A DNA stretch of 64,000 nt, taken from the NCBI RefSeq assembly GCF_000585995.1, contig NZ_CP007410.1, positions 5,568,501 to 5,632,500 on the forward strand, given 5' to 3'. The position numbers and the translations under genes are program-made. The stretch is from Pseudomonas brassicacearum (GTDB taxonomy: Bacteria > Pseudomonadota > Gammaproteobacteria > Pseudomonadales > Pseudomonadaceae). Under the pieces are notes generated by a model. It saw only the letters and a program-made list of their open reading frames with translations, did not search any database and had not been told where the DNA came from. Of the stretch, positions 1 to 9,855 are shown in pieces; positions within the stretch are counted from its first letter, which is position 1; each line of letters starts with the position of its first letter.

Positions 1-546
1 TTTTGCGAGCGCCATCCCGATCTGCCGGTGGAGGAAGACGGCCGCCTCAACGATCCGGTGCTGCGGGAGAACTTCCTGACCCGGGTATTCGCCTATGCCG
101 CCTGGCAGTCGTTGCGCCGCCAGGGCCTGACCCGGCGCGGCCTGGTCGAATTCCACTCGCGCTACAAATATCTGCTGATGGCCCATAACCCGGTGCAATA
201 CAAAGCGCTGGGGCACTTGCTGGGCAGCATGGGCAAGATCGACGCCGGTGAACTGGGCCCGCGCTATTTCAGCGCGCTGATGGCGGCCCTGAAAAAATGC
301 GCCACCCGCCGCACGCACACCAACGTGCTGCAGCACCTGAGCGGTTACCTCAAGCGCGCCATCAACGCTGAAGACAAACAGGAAGTGCAGCACCTCATCG
401 GGCAATACCGACTCGGCATCGTGCCATTGGTGGTGCCGCTGACCTTGCTCAAGCATCACTTGCGCCAGCACCCCGATCCTTATCTGGCGCAGCAGGTGTA
501 CCTGCAACCGCACCCGGAAAACCTCAGCTTGCGCAACGCCATCTGA
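1..546 (+). CDS. DUF1722 (YbgA-type) protein, 3' part only
   Basis: The reading frame is open from the first base and ends at TGA 544-546, so only the C-terminal ~181 residues are present. The sequence, including the stretch FLTRVFAYAAW and a following helical region ending in NAI, matches the DUF1722 domain that is often fused to DUF523 in pseudomonads. The N-terminal part and true start are outside the window. The stop overlaps the ATG of the next gene by one base (TGATG), so it is translationally coupled to the MerR regulator and photolyase. Biochemical function is unknown; the linkage to a photolyase suggests membership of a light or stress regulon, which is inference. Confidence 0.8.
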   Translation, partial: FCERHPDLPVEEDGRLNDPVLRENFLTRVFAYAAWQSLRRQGLTRRGLVEFHSRYKYLLMAHNPVQYKALGHLLGSMGKIDAGELGPRYFSALMAALKKCATRRTHTNVLQHLSGYLKRAINAEDKQEVQHLIGQYRLGIVPLVVPLTLLKHHLRQHPDPYLAQQVYLQPHPENLSLRNAI

Positions 547-1484
547 TGGACCGCGAGCCCGACTCCAGTGCCAGCGAAGACCTGGGGGCCGATTTCGCCA
601 AAGCCCTGGCAGAGGGCTGGCTGCCCATACGCGAAGTCGCCCGGCAAACCGGTGTCAACGCCATCACGCTGCGGGCCTGGGAGCGCCGTTACGGATTGAT
701 CGTGCCGCACCGCACGCCCAAGGGCCACCGGCTGTTCAATGCCGAGCATGTGCAACGAATCCAGAGCATCCTTACCTGGATCAATCGCGGTATGGCGGTG
801 AGCAAGATCAAGCCCTTGCTCGACACGCCACAGCCACTGGCCGAAGCGCTGGAAGACGACTGGCAGCGTCAGCGTCACGCCCTTGTGCTGGCAGTGAGGG
901 AACTGGCCGAGCGCCAGGTCGATGAGCGGGTCAACCAAGCGATGGCGCTGTACCCACCCCGGACCGTGTGCGAGCAATTGCTGCTGCCGTTGCTGGCCGA
1001 GCTGCAATTGCGCTGGCAGGGCCAGTTCGGCGCGCAGTTGGAACGGGTGTTCCTGTACTCCTGGCTGCGCAGCAAATTCGGTAGCCGGATCTACCACAAC
1101 AACCGTCAGCTGCGCGGCGCACCGTTGCTGTTGATCAACCATTCGGACCTTCCCATGGAACCGCACCTGTGGCTCATCGCCTGGCTGAGCAGCAGCGCCG
1201 ATTGCCCGGTCGAAGTGTTCGACGCCCCCCTACCCGCGGGCGAACTGGCCCTGGCGGTCGAGCGCCTCAAGGCGCGCGGCGTGCTGCTGTATTCCAGCAA
1301 CGCCCTGAACCTGTCCCAACTGCCCAAACTGCTGGGCGGAATCGATTGCCCGATCATCATTGCCGGCCCGGCCGCGTCCATTCATCAGGCCAAGTTATCC
1401 ACAAGTGTCTCGATGATGAACCTCACCTGGGCTGAAGATCCGTTATCGGCTCACCGCGAACTGAGTCGCAGAAAACTCCTTTAA
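546..1484 (+). CDS. MerR-family regulator, LitR/CarH-like (photolyase-linked)
   Basis: This 312-residue protein has a MerR winged helix at about residues 26-95, with IREVARQTGVNAITLRAWER as the recognition region and the wing motif GHRLF. A ~200-residue C-terminal domain resembles the sensory half of LitR/CarH regulators. I see no DxHxxG cobalamin-binding motif, which fits class II LitR proteins such as the P. putida PplR regulators, known to control phrB in response to light through a partner photosensor. It starts on the stop of the upstream gene and ends directly before the photolyase, so the three genes look like one operon. MerR and photolyase context are clear; the class II assignment is inference. 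Confidence 0.85.
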   Translation: MDREPDSSASEDLGADFAKALAEGWLPIREVARQTGVNAITLRAWERRYGLIVPHRTPKGHRLFNAEHVQRIQSILTWINRGMAVSKIKPLLDTPQPLAEALEDDWQRQRHALVLAVRELAERQVDERVNQAMALYPPRTVCEQLLLPLLAELQLRWQGQFGAQLERVFLYSWLRSKFGSRIYHNNRQLRGAPLLLINHSDLPMEPHLWLIAWLSSSADCPVEVFDAPLPAGELALAVERLKARGVLLYSSNALNLSQLPKLLGGIDCPIIIAGPAASIHQAKLSTSVSMMNLTWAEDPLSAHRELSRRKLL

Positions 1485-1496
1485 ATGGAAAACACC

Positions 1497-2957
1497 ATGC
1501 AACTGATCTGGCTGCGCAGCGACTTGCGCCTGCACGACAACACCGCCCTCGCGGCCGCCGCAGCCCGGGGCCCATGCGTGGCGGTGTACCTGCCAAGCCC
1601 GGAACAATGGCGTGCCCATGACGATGCGCCGTGCAAGATCGATTTCTGGCTGCGCAACCTCGCATCCCTGGGCGCGGCCCTGGACGAACTGAACATCCCG
1701 CTGCTAATCCGCCACGCGTCGCGCTGGGAACAGGCACCACAGGTGCTCCTCACGCTGTGCCGCGAGCTGAAGATCAGCGCCGTTCACGTCAACGAAGAAT
1801 ACGGCCTGAATGAAACCCGCCGCGACGCCGAAGTCGCCCAGGTCTTGAGGGGCCAGGGCATCGAGTTTCACAGCCACCTCGACCAGTTGCTGTTCAAACC
1901 CGGCAGCGTGCTAACCAAGACCGGCACCTACTTCCAGGTGTTCAGCCAGTTCCGCAAGGTCTGCTACAACCGCCTGCATGTCTCGCTGCCGAGCCTGGTC
2001 GCCACACCAGCCCGCCAAGCACCCACGGGGATCGTCAGTGATCCACTACCGACGCAAGTCGAAGGGTTCGCGCTTCCCGGCGAGGCGTTGCGGGCGCTCT
2101 GGCCTGCCGGTGAAGACGAAGCCCGGCGGCGCCTGGACACCTTTGTCGATCAACACCTCGACGATTACCAGAGCGAACGGGACTTTCCGGCCAAACCGGG
2201 CACCAGCCAGCTTTCGGCTTATCTGGTGGCTGGCGTGGTCTCACCGCGTCAGTGCCTGCACGCCGCACTGCACGCCAACCAGGGTGAATTCGAGAGCGGA
2301 AGTGTCGGTACTGTGACCTGGATCAACGAATTGCTCTGGCGTGAGTTCTATAAACATATTCTAGTGGGCTATCCACGCGTGTCGCGCCATCGCGCGTTCC
2401 GCCCGGAAACCGAGGCATTGGCCTGGCGCCAGGCCCCTGAAGAACTGGAGGCCTGGAAGCAAGCCCGCACAGGCCTGCCTATTATCGATGCGGCCATGCG
2501 TCAATTGCTGGAGACCGGCTGGATGCACAACCGTTTGCGGATGGTGGTGGCGATGTTTCTCACCAAGAACCTGCTGATCGATTGGCGCGAGGGCGAGCGT
2601 TTTTTCATGCGGCACCTGATCGACGGCGATCTGGCCGCCAACAATGGCGGTTGGCAGTGGAGCGCCTCCACCGGCACGGACGCGGCGCCCTGGTTCCGGA
2701 TATTCAACCCGTTGAGCCAGTCGGAAAAATTTGATCGCGAGGGGTTGTTCATCAAACGCTGGTTACCTGAGCTGAACGATCTCGACAAGCAACAGGTCCA
2801 TAACCCAAAGACTCAGGGCGGATTATTTGAGGTAGTGGATTACCCGTCTGCGATGGTCAATTTGAACGAGTCCCGGGTACGTGCGTTGGAGGCATTCCGA
2901 AATCTGCCGGCGCGACAAGACGTTGCAGTTGTAAAAATGGGCGGTGAGCGAACATGA
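1497..2957 (+). CDS. phrB: Deoxyribodipyrimidine photolyase
   Basis: This 486-residue protein repairs cyclobutane pyrimidine dimers using blue light, FADH- and an antenna chromophore. The N-terminal alpha/beta domain begins MQLIWLRSDLRLHDNTAL. The FAD-binding half contains TGLPIIDAAMRQL, TGWMHNRLRM, DGDLAANNGGWQW and FRIFNPLSQSEKFD, all typical of class I CPD photolyases. An in-frame ATG at 1485 directly follows the regulator stop. I prefer 1497 because the conserved N-terminus starts there and a GGA lies just upstream. The gene is probably co-transcribed with the MerR regulator, which would give light-dependent expression. Confidence 0.95.
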   Translation: MQLIWLRSDLRLHDNTALAAAAARGPCVAVYLPSPEQWRAHDDAPCKIDFWLRNLASLGAALDELNIPLLIRHASRWEQAPQVLLTLCRELKISAVHVNEEYGLNETRRDAEVAQVLRGQGIEFHSHLDQLLFKPGSVLTKTGTYFQVFSQFRKVCYNRLHVSLPSLVATPARQAPTGIVSDPLPTQVEGFALPGEALRALWPAGEDEARRRLDTFVDQHLDDYQSERDFPAKPGTSQLSAYLVAGVVSPRQCLHAALHANQGEFESGSVGTVTWINELLWREFYKHILVGYPRVSRHRAFRPETEALAWRQAPEELEAWKQARTGLPIIDAAMRQLLETGWMHNRLRMVVAMFLTKNLLIDWREGERFFMRHLIDGDLAANNGGWQWSASTGTDAAPWFRIFNPLSQSEKFDREGLFIKRWLPELNDLDKQQVHNPKTQGGLFEVVDYPSAMVNLNESRVRALEAFRNLPARQDVAVVKMGGERT

Positions 2958-3066
2958 AATTGTTGCCCCATATGACGCGTTGCTACCTCCTTGGCATATA
3001 GTCTTACTAATCAAAGGGTCTCCCTGAAAGCCGCCTATCGAGGCGCCTGATCGAAAGGAGTATGGA

Positions 3067-3840
3067 ATGGGTCTACGGCCTCCACGGCGATATTGGCTGA
3101 CCGGTGCCGGTAACGGCCTCGGTACGTCGTTGGCCGAAGCGATACTCGGCAGCGGTGCGCACTTGGCCATGAGTTCACGCTCGGCTCACTCCTGTGAAGC
3201 CCTTTCGGCGCGTTATCCAGGACAAGTACTGGCGCTGGCTGGCGATTTGACTGACAGCCAAACCGTGCGTGAGATCGGCGAGCAAATCGCCCAACAGTGG
3301 GGCTCCCTGGACACCGTGATTCTCAACGCCGGAACCGCTGAATACACCAGAGGCCAGCCCGGCGACCACACGATCATCGAACACATCGTACGCAGCAATC
3401 TACTGGCCGCCAGCCTCTGCATCGAAACAGCCTTGCCGTTATTACGCGCGGGTACCGAGCCTCATCTGGTGGGTATCGCCAGCCCGGCGACTTACCTGCC
3501 GCCCTCACAAACGGAGGACGGTGGCAGCGGGATGCGTTATCTGTTTGAGTCGGCCCGGCTTGGCTTCGCCTCGGACGACATCGATGTGACACTGGTTCAC
3601 CCTGGCTACGACAATTCGTCGTTGAGCCACGACGACTGTTTTCCGAGCCCGGTCCAGTGGTCGGCCGAAACGGCGGCCAATCACATATTGTCGCAATTGA
3701 TCGAGCGCCCTCAGGAAGTGGCTCTCCCTGCCGCATCCATGACGGTGCTCTGGCCGTTGCCTTCATCGACCGATACGGAGCAAACAGACGTGGCCCCCTG
3801 TCAGGCGAGTGTCTGGTCACCGATCAAGGGTCGACCTTGA
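3067..3840 (+). CDS. SDR-fold protein lacking the YxxxK active site
   Basis: This 257-residue protein has a short-chain dehydrogenase Rossmann fold with the nucleotide-binding motif TGAGNGLG near residue 13 and the NAG motif in VILNAGT. The family normally has Ser...YxxxK in the middle. Here the region after VGIASPATYLPP reads SQTEDGGSGMRYLFES, with no Tyr-x-x-x-Lys, so the usual catalytic Tyr/Lys pair is missing. AAGGAG lies seven bases before the chosen ATG. It follows phrB by 109 bases, so it may share its regulation. It may have lost dehydrogenase activity or may only bind nucleotide. Fold is confident; substrate and activity are unknown. Confidence 0.8.
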   Translation: MGLRPPRRYWLTGAGNGLGTSLAEAILGSGAHLAMSSRSAHSCEALSARYPGQVLALAGDLTDSQTVREIGEQIAQQWGSLDTVILNAGTAEYTRGQPGDHTIIEHIVRSNLLAASLCIETALPLLRAGTEPHLVGIASPATYLPPSQTEDGGSGMRYLFESARLGFASDDIDVTLVHPGYDNSSLSHDDCFPSPVQWSAETAANHILSQLIERPQEVALPAASMTVLWPLPSSTDTEQTDVAPCQASVWSPIKGRP

Positions 3841-3868
3841 GCAGCCCGGTTGCCTTACACTGCGCGCC

Positions 3869-4174
3869 ATGAAAACCATCCCCCTCCATGAAATCGCTGC
3901 ACCGGCCGTCACTTGCTCGACGTGCGCGGCGTGCTGCTGCCAGCTGGAAGTGATGCTGATCACCGACACCGGCGTCCCGGAACGCTTTATCGACACGGAT
4001 GATTGGGGCGGGGAAGTGATGTTGCGGCTCGACGACGGCTGGTGCGCGGCCCTGGATCGCGACAGCATGATGTGCACGATCTACGAAAAACGCCCGCTGA
4101 TCTGCCGCGAATTCGAGATGGGCGCGCCGGAATGTATTGAAGAACGGCTGGGGATTGCGACGGCGTATCGGTAG
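3869..4174 (+). CDS. YkgJ-family cysteine cluster protein
   Basis: This 101-residue protein carries the CxxCxxxCC pattern (CSTCAACCC) at residues 14-22 and further cysteines in GWCAALD, MMCTIYE, PLICREF and APECIEE. This is the signature of the CxxCxxCC metal-binding family (YkgJ/PF03692), thought to bind zinc or an Fe-S centre. I chose ATG 3869 because the conserved N-terminus starts just after it; a longer in-frame start at 3809 overlaps the upstream gene. It lies 28 bases after the SDR gene. The precise role is unknown. Confidence 0.85.
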   Translation: MKTIPLHEIAAPAVTCSTCAACCCQLEVMLITDTGVPERFIDTDDWGGEVMLRLDDGWCAALDRDSMMCTIYEKRPLICREFEMGAPECIEERLGIATAYR

Positions 4175-4203
4175 GCATCGGATTCGACGGGGAATCTGAA
4201 TTC

Positions 4204-4292
4204 TGTGGGAGCGAGCTTGCTCGCGATAGCGGTGGGTCAGACAACTTCATGTTGAAAGGTCTATCGCTATCGCGAGCAAGCTCGCTCCCACA
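4204..4292. repeat. REP pair in inverted orientation (REPIN)
   Basis: Two REP units, 4204-4229 and 4267-4292, are inverted copies of each other. Each contains the short palindrome GCGAGCAAGCTCGC flanked by GGGAG/CTCCC, separated by about 37 bases. They lie between two convergent genes, the usual place for P. fluorescens REPINs, which are mobilised by RAYT transposases. The same unit recurs around 22.2, 50.0 and 56.5 kb. The hairpin may also stop transcription from either side. Confidence 0.9.
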
Positions 4293-4303
4293 GTGTCTGA
4301 ACG

Positions 4304-4822
4304 TTACAGCGGCATCGTGTAATGCAGCGCGTAGCTTTCCACACCGTCGTTGGTCGACTTGATGCCGGCATTGGAGTAGTGAGTGGCGCGAATACCCACT
4401 TCATGTCCGCCATTGAAGCGCAGGCCGAAACCGATGCGATCCTCGAACTGGAAAGCCGTTCCGAGTTTGTTGTCTTCCACTTCGGTATTGGCAAACAGCG
4501 CAACACCTACACCCGCCTCGATGTAAGGCTTCACGTTCTGGCCGGAAAATTCATATACGAAGACCGGCGAGAACGACAGGCTGTGGTTGCTGGAGGTCTC
4601 GTCCCCTTCCCAATAGGTATAGGCACCGCTCCAGTAGCCGGTCAGGCGCCCAACATCGCTCTGCAACCAACTCTTGTCCCAGTCGAACTGCATGCCCAGG
4701 CGATAGGTCATGGTCGAGTCACTGGTCTGGCCAACCCCAAACTCCACGCCCGCCGCCTGAGCGGTGTAGGTGTGCCCCAGCAATGCAGCCGCAAATGCGG
4801 CAAAGCAGAATAAGCGCTTCAT
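4304..4822 (-). CDS. pagL: Lipid A 3-O-deacylase PagL
   Basis: This 172-residue outer-membrane beta-barrel enzyme removes the 3-position acyl chain of lipid A. A signal peptide (MKRLFCFAAFAAALLG, cleaved near AQA-AG) precedes alternating barrel strands. Near the C-terminus, HYSNAG gives the catalytic His-x-Ser. The Glu of DGVES lies 14 residues after that His, the spacing of the His126/Ser128/Glu140 triad of P. aeruginosa PagL. I start at the MKR methionine rather than the in-frame ATG three codons upstream. The PAO1 gene order also places pagL between phr and murI. Confidence 0.9.
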   Translation of the reverse strand: MKRLFCFAAFAAALLGHTYTAQAAGVEFGVGQTSDSTMTYRLGMQFDWDKSWLQSDVGRLTGYWSGAYTYWEGDETSSNHSLSFSPVFVYEFSGQNVKPYIEAGVGVALFANTEVEDNKLGTAFQFEDRIGFGLRFNGGHEVGIRATHYSNAGIKSTNDGVESYALHYTMPL

Positions 4823-4936
4823 TAGAAACATCCTTTTCCGAACAGACTTAGTTAGTTTTGTTACAAACAGACAAAGCTATAGAAATCCGCGGTAAAACAG
4901 AAGTTCAGCCCGTTTCACACAATTTTCACGTTTTTC

Positions 4937-5728
4937 TTACAGATCGAAGCTTCGCACAACGCCAGACGAATGCCAGAGCAACGGTAGGATTTTTCTTAAA
5001 TGTATCGGATCTGCGCTAGTCCAGAATTGGGTTTCGCTGGCTGGCCCTTCGGCCAATAGCGCCCGCTCGGCTAACAGCCGCTGAAGCTGCCGTGCCACGG
5101 CCGCACCGGTGTCGATCAGGCTGATGTGTTCCGGAATCATTTGCTTGAGCAGCGGCTTGAGAAAGGGATAGTGCGTGCAGCCCAGGATCAGCGTGTCGCA
5201 GCCGGCGGCGAGCAACGGGTCGACGTAATGCTGCAGCAATTGATGCAAGGCCGGGCTGTGCAGGTCACCCGCTTCGATCAGCTCCACCAGCCCCGGACAC
5301 GGTTGGGTGATAACCCGCACATCGGTGGCGAAACGGTCGAGCAAGGCGGCGAACTTGGCGCTTTGCAAGGTGCCAGTGGTCGCCAGTACACCGACGATAC
5401 CGCTGCGGGTCGCGGCCGCCGCCGGCTTGACCGCTGGCTCCATGCCGACAATGGGCCAGTGGGGAAAGTCACGACGCAGATCGGCCACTGCGGCGACCGT
5501 TGCGGTATTGCAGGCCACCACCAGCGCCTTGGCGCCCTGCCCCATGAGAAAGTCGGCGATGATCGCGCTGCGCTGTCGGATGTATTCCGGGGTTTTCTCA
5601 CCGTAGGGAATATGCCCACAGTCAGCCACGTAAAGTAGCGACTCATTGGGCAGCAACTGACGGATCTCTTCCAGCACCGACAGCCCGCCGACGCCCGAGT
5701 CAAGTACACCGATTGGCGCTTCACTCAT
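4937..5728 (-). CDS. murI: Glutamate racemase
   Basis: This 263-residue enzyme makes D-glutamate for peptidoglycan from L-glutamate. It has the [11 protein letters not shown] motif and the two catalytic-cysteine segments VACNTATV and LGCTHYPFL, in the order expected for MurI. ATG 5728 is preferred; an in-frame GTG at 5737 would extend it by three residues. The start overlaps the end of moeB by eight bases, so translation is probably coupled. It is the last gene of the hemA-prfA-prmC-moeB-murI string. Confidence 0.95.
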   Translation of the reverse strand: MSEAPIGVLDSGVGGLSVLEEIRQLLPNESLLYVADCGHIPYGEKTPEYIRQRSAIIADFLMGQGAKALVVACNTATVAAVADLRRDFPHWPIVGMEPAVKPAAAATRSGIVGVLATTGTLQSAKFAALLDRFATDVRVITQPCPGLVELIEAGDLHSPALHQLLQHYVDPLLAAGCDTLILGCTHYPFLKPLLKQMIPEHISLIDTGAAVARQLQRLLAERALLAEGPASETQFWTSADPIHLRKILPLLWHSSGVVRSFDL

Positions 5729-6485
5729 GCTGGCCACCGCAGACGCTGCAACCGGGGTCGCGCTTGACTCGCAATTCGCGAAAACGTGTGCCCAAGGCGT
5801 CGATCAGCAACAGGCGTCCCACCAGCGGCTCACCGAAACCGGCCAACAACTTCAAGGCTTCAAGGGCTTGCAGGCTACCGACCAATCCCACCAGTGGCCC
5901 AAGCACACCGGCTTCGCTGCACGTCAACTCGGCTTCGCTGCCATGGCCGTAGAGGCAGTGGTAGCAAGGGCTCTCGGGGCGGCGCGGATCGAACACCGAC
6001 AACTGCCCTTCCAGGCGAATCGCCGCACCGCTGACCAGCGGTTTACCCGCAGTGACACACGCCGCATTCACCGCTTCGCGGGTCGAGAAATTGTCGGAGC
6101 AGTCCAGCACCACATCCACCGTCGCAACCACGGCGGCCAGGCTGTCTTCGTCCATGGCCGTCGGATGAGGCACCAGGCGAATCTCGGGATTGATCGCCGT
6201 CAGGCGACGCATCGCCGAATCGACCTTACTCAGGCCGACGCTGTCGGTGTCGTGAATGATCTGGCGCTGGAGGTTGGTCAGATCGACGCTGTCGAAATCC
6301 GCCAGATGCAACTCGCCGACGCCAGCGGCAGCCAGGTACAACGCCACCGGAGCGCCTAAACCGCCGAGACCGACGATCAACACGCGGCTTTGCTTGAGGC
6401 GCAACTGGCCGTCGATGTCGACGTGCTGCAACAGAATCTGCCGACTGTAGCGCAACAGCTCCTGGTCGTTCAGCACGGCAGGCAC
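5721..6485 (-). CDS. moeB: Molybdopterin-synthase adenylyltransferase (ThiF/MoeB family)
   Basis: This 254-residue E1-like enzyme adenylates the C-terminal Gly-Gly of MoaD during molybdopterin synthesis. The nucleotide-binding motif [19 protein letters not shown] lies near residue 40. Two cysteine pairs (CYHC and CSVC) in the C-terminal half match the structural zinc site. There is no ATG at the expected place, and translation probably starts at GTG 6485, inside the end of prmC. ThiF-like function in thiamine sulfur transfer is possible, but the gene order favours MoeB. Confidence 0.9.
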   Translation of the reverse strand: MPAVLNDQELLRYSRQILLQHVDIDGQLRLKQSRVLIVGLGGLGAPVALYLAAAGVGELHLADFDSVDLTNLQRQIIHDTDSVGLSKVDSAMRRLTAINPEIRLVPHPTAMDEDSLAAVVATVDVVLDCSDNFSTREAVNAACVTAGKPLVSGAAIRLEGQLSVFDPRRPESPCYHCLYGHGSEAELTCSEAGVLGPLVGLVGSLQALEALKLLAGFGEPLVGRLLLIDALGTRFRELRVKRDPGCSVCGGQHE

Positions 6486-7300
6486 CCCAGGCTGATGCGC
6501 TCGTGACCGCCCAGGTCCTTGCGGCTGTGGACTTGCGTAAAACCTCGGGCTTGCAGCAACTCGCGCACCGCCCCGGCCTGGTCGTAACCGTGCTCAAGCA
6601 TCAGCCAGCCGGCCGCTTCGAGGTGACCCGGTGCCTGGTCAATGATCTGGCGCAGGTCATCGAGCCCATCTTGTCCCGCAACCAACGCACTGGCCGGCTC
6701 GAAACGCACGTCGCCCTCGGCCAGATGCGGATCGGCGGCGGCGATATAAGGCGGGTTGCTGATGATCAACTCAAAACGCTCGCCGTCCAGCGCGCTGAAC
6801 CAATGACTGCTCAACACCGTGACGTTGCGCAGATCCAGGCGTTGACGATTGCGCTCGGCCAGGGCCACGGCTTCCAGCACACGGTCGACCGCGGTGACCT
6901 TCCAGGCCGGGCGCTCGCTGGCCAATGCCAGGGCAATCGCGCCACTGCCCGTGCCCAGGTCCAGGACCCGGGCCGGCGTGGCCGGCAACAAGGCCAGCGC
7001 GGTTTCCACCAGCAGCTCCGTGTCGGGACGCGGGATCAGCGTATGGGGCGCGACTTCCAGATCGAGTTTCCAGAAGCCTTGCTGCCCGAGGATGTAGGCC
7101 ACCGGTTCGCCGGAACGACGGCGCCGCAGATATTCGGAAAACAGCAACGCCGCCTCGCTCGGTACGATCCGCTCGGGCCAGGTGTGCAGGAAGCTGCGGG
7201 ACTTGCCCAACGCAGCGGCCAGCAGCAACTCGGCATCCAGCCGGGGCGAGGGCGAATCCGGAAGCTCGGCGGCGCGTAACAGACTGGCGATGATGGTCAT
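6470..7300 (-). CDS. prmC: Release factor glutamine methyltransferase
   Basis: This 276-residue SAM-dependent enzyme methylates the Gln of the GGQ motif in RF1 and RF2. The SAM site LDLGTGSGAIALALASE lies at about residues 115-131, and the substrate-binding NPPY follows in ISNPPYIAA. The N-terminal helical domain is present and the length is standard. It directly follows its substrate gene prfA, 14 bases downstream, and overlaps moeB by 16 bases. Confidence 0.96.
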   Translation of the reverse strand: MTIIASLLRAAELPDSPSPRLDAELLLAAALGKSRSFLHTWPERIVPSEAALLFSEYLRRRRSGEPVAYILGQQGFWKLDLEVAPHTLIPRPDTELLVETALALLPATPARVLDLGTGSGAIALALASERPAWKVTAVDRVLEAVALAERNRQRLDLRNVTVLSSHWFSALDGERFELIISNPPYIAAADPHLAEGDVRFEPASALVAGQDGLDDLRQIIDQAPGHLEAAGWLMLEHGYDQAGAVRELLQARGFTQVHSRKDLGGHERISLGCLPC

Positions 7301-7314
7301 TGATTCACCTGTGC

Positions 7315-8397
7315 TTACTCGCCAATCGCAGCCAATTGGTCGGCCTGGTATTCGGCCAACAACGGCTCGATGACCGCATCGACACCACCGGCAAGAATTT
7401 CGTCGAGGGAATACAGGGTCAGGTTGACGCGATGGTCGGTGACCCGGCCCTGAGCGAAGTTGTAGGTACGGATTCGCTCGGAACGATCGCCCGAACCCAC
7501 CAGCAATTTGCGCTCACTGGCGATGGCGTTGGCCGCAGCGCTGGTCTGCTGGTCGTTGAGCTTGGCCGACAGCCAGGCCATGGCTCGCGCCCGGTTCTTG
7601 TGCTGGGAGCGTTCTTCCTGGCACTCGACGACAATGCCCGAGGGCAAGTGAGTGATGCGGATCGCCGAATCGGTCTTGTTGACGTGCTGGCCGCCCGCGC
7701 CGGAGGAGCGGTAGGTGTCGACCCGCAGGTCCGCCGGGTTGATCTCGATGGTCTCCTGCTCGTCCGGCTCGGGCAATACCGCCACGGTGCAGGCTGAAGT
7801 GTGGATGCGACCCTGGGACTCGGTGGCCGGCACACGCTGCACACGGTGGGCGCCGGATTCGAATTTCAGCTTGCCATAGACGTTGTCACCCTCGACCCGG
7901 GCGATGACTTCTTTATAGCCACCGTGTTCGCCTTCGTTCTCCGACAGGATCTCCACGCGCCAACCACGGCGTTCGGCGTAGCGCGAATACATGCGGAACA
8001 GGTCGCCGGAAAAAATAGCCGCCTCGTCACCGCCGGTGCCGGCACGAATTTCAAGAAACACGTTACGCCCGTCGTTCGGGTCCTTGGGCAGCAGCATACG
8101 TTGCAGATTGCCTTCCAGTTCGAGCAACAGCTCCTTGGCTTCGCGGACTTCCTCCACCGCCATTTCGCGCATGTCCGGATCGCTGTCCTTGAGCAGCGCC
8201 TGGGCGCCTTCGAGGTCTGCCTGCACTTTGAGTAGCTGTTTATACGCGGCGACAATCGGCTCGACTTCCGCGTATTCCTTGGAATAAGTGCGGAATTTGT
8301 TCTGGTCGGAAATGACTTCGCCATCGCCCAGCAAGGCGGTCAGTTCTTCGAAACGGTCCTGGAGGATGTCCAGCTTATTAAGCAGTGACGCTTTCAT
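7315..8397 (-). CDS. prfA: Peptide chain release factor 1
   Basis: This 360-residue RF1 recognises UAA and UAG and triggers peptide release. The catalytic GGQ motif is in [17 protein letters not shown] at about residues 233-249. The [10 protein letters not shown] segment and standard length support RF1. The ATG at 8397 overlaps the hemA stop by four bases (ATGA), giving tight coupling. The hemA-prfA-prmC order is conserved in gammaproteobacteria. Confidence 0.98.
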   Translation of the reverse strand: MKASLLNKLDILQDRFEELTALLGDGEVISDQNKFRTYSKEYAEVEPIVAAYKQLLKVQADLEGAQALLKDSDPDMREMAVEEVREAKELLLELEGNLQRMLLPKDPNDGRNVFLEIRAGTGGDEAAIFSGDLFRMYSRYAERRGWRVEILSENEGEHGGYKEVIARVEGDNVYGKLKFESGAHRVQRVPATESQGRIHTSACTVAVLPEPDEQETIEINPADLRVDTYRSSGAGGQHVNKTDSAIRITHLPSGIVVECQEERSQHKNRARAMAWLSAKLNDQQTSAAANAIASERKLLVGSGDRSERIRTYNFAQGRVTDHRVNLTLYSLDEILAGGVDAVIEPLLAEYQADQLAAIGE

Positions 8398-9683
8398 TGC
8401 GGTTTTTTATCCGAAAAGCTATCCGGTGAACCCTCACCGAGGGCAAAGAGCTCCTGGGCCATGGCCAGCGCATCGAGGCGGCCTTCGGCGGTCAGCTTCT
8501 TGAGCTGGACACTGGGAGCGTGGAGCAATTTGTTGGTCAGGCCGCGAGCCAACTGCACCAGCACCTCTTCGGCGCTGCTACCGTTAGCCAGCAGGCGCTG
8601 GGCTTTCTGAAGTTCTTCGTCGCGCAGGCGCTCGCTCTGTTGACGGTACGCCTTGAGCACATCCACCGCCGCCAGCTCGCGCAGGCGCACCATGAAATCG
8701 TCGGCGCCGATGGTAATCATCTCTTCCGCCGCCTGGGCCGCGCCTTGCCGGCTCTTGAGATTCTCGGCAACCACCTCGTGCAGGTCGTCGACGCTGTAGA
8801 GGTAAACGTCGTCCAGTTCGCCGACTTCCGGCTCGATGTCCCGCGGGACGGCAATGTCCACCATGAAAATCGGTTTGTGCTTGCGCAGCTTCAGGGCACT
8901 TTCCACCGCGCCCTTGCCCAGGATCGGCAACTGGCTGGCGGTGGAACTGATGACGATGTCGCTGTGCACCAGCTCAGCCGGGATGTCCGACAGCAACACC
9001 GCGTGAGCGCCAAACTGCTCGGCCAGGATACTGGCCCGCTCCAGGGTCCGGTTGGCGACGACAATGCGCTTCACACCCAGGTCATGCAGATGACGGGCGA
9101 CCAGGGTGATGGTCTCGCCGGCGCCGATCAGCAGCGCCTGGCTGCGTTGCAAATCGCTGAAGATCTGTTTCGCCAGGCTGACGGCGGCAAACGCCACGGA
9201 CACCGGGTTCTCGCCGATGGCAGTGTCGGTACGCACCTGCTTGGCAGCGTTGAAGGTGGCCTGGAACAGACGGCCCAACAGCGGACCGACGGTGCCGGCC
9301 TCCCGCGCCACGGCGTAGGCCGACTTCATCTGGCCGAGAATCTGCGGTTCACCCAATACCAGCGAGTCGAGACCCGAAGCGACGCGCATCATGTGACGAA
9401 CGGCCGCATCATCCTCATGCACATAGGCACTGGCGCGCAGCTCTTCAAGACTCAGGTCGTGGTAGTCGGCCAGCCAGCGCAGCACCGAATCCGGCGAAAC
9501 GTGATCCTGCTCTATATAAAGCTCGCTGCGATTGCAGGTGGAGAGGATCGCAGCTTCGCGACTGTCGGTCAGTCGGCAGAGCTGCTGCAGGGCCTCAACC
9601 AGCTGCTCAGGCGTAAAGGCCACGCGCTCGCGGACGTCTACTGAAGCAGTCTTGTGGTTAATACCAAGTGCAAGGAAGGCCAT
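8394..9683 (-). CDS. hemA: Glutamyl-tRNA reductase
   Basis: This 429-residue enzyme reduces glutamyl-tRNA(Glu) to glutamate-1-semialdehyde, the first committed step of C5-pathway tetrapyrrole synthesis. The nucleophilic Cys is in [10 protein letters not shown] near residue 50. The NADPH domain contains LLIGAGETI, and a helical dimerisation domain follows. It is the first gene of the minus-strand string and is divergent from the TPR lipoprotein gene, with 172 bases between them that should hold both promoters. Confidence 0.97.
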   Translation of the reverse strand: MAFLALGINHKTASVDVRERVAFTPEQLVEALQQLCRLTDSREAAILSTCNRSELYIEQDHVSPDSVLRWLADYHDLSLEELRASAYVHEDDAAVRHMMRVASGLDSLVLGEPQILGQMKSAYAVAREAGTVGPLLGRLFQATFNAAKQVRTDTAIGENPVSVAFAAVSLAKQIFSDLQRSQALLIGAGETITLVARHLHDLGVKRIVVANRTLERASILAEQFGAHAVLLSDIPAELVHSDIVISSTASQLPILGKGAVESALKLRKHKPIFMVDIAVPRDIEPEVGELDDVYLYSVDDLHEVVAENLKSRQGAAQAAEEMITIGADDFMVRLRELAAVDVLKAYRQQSERLRDEELQKAQRLLANGSSAEEVLVQLARGLTNKLLHAPSVQLKKLTAEGRLDALAMAQELFALGEGSPDSFSDKKPQ

Positions 9684-9855
9684 TCAAGGTCGCTGATAGT
9701 GACGTGAAGCCGGCAATTGTCCTACTTCGCCAGATTCAGAACAACCACTCGATCTCTATCGCCCCGAGCCGTGCCGTAAATCGACGGGGCGGTTATGTTT
9801 GACCCAAGGCTTGTGTCATGATGATCCGACCGCAGGTTAGTCGTCCTCTTCCTAT

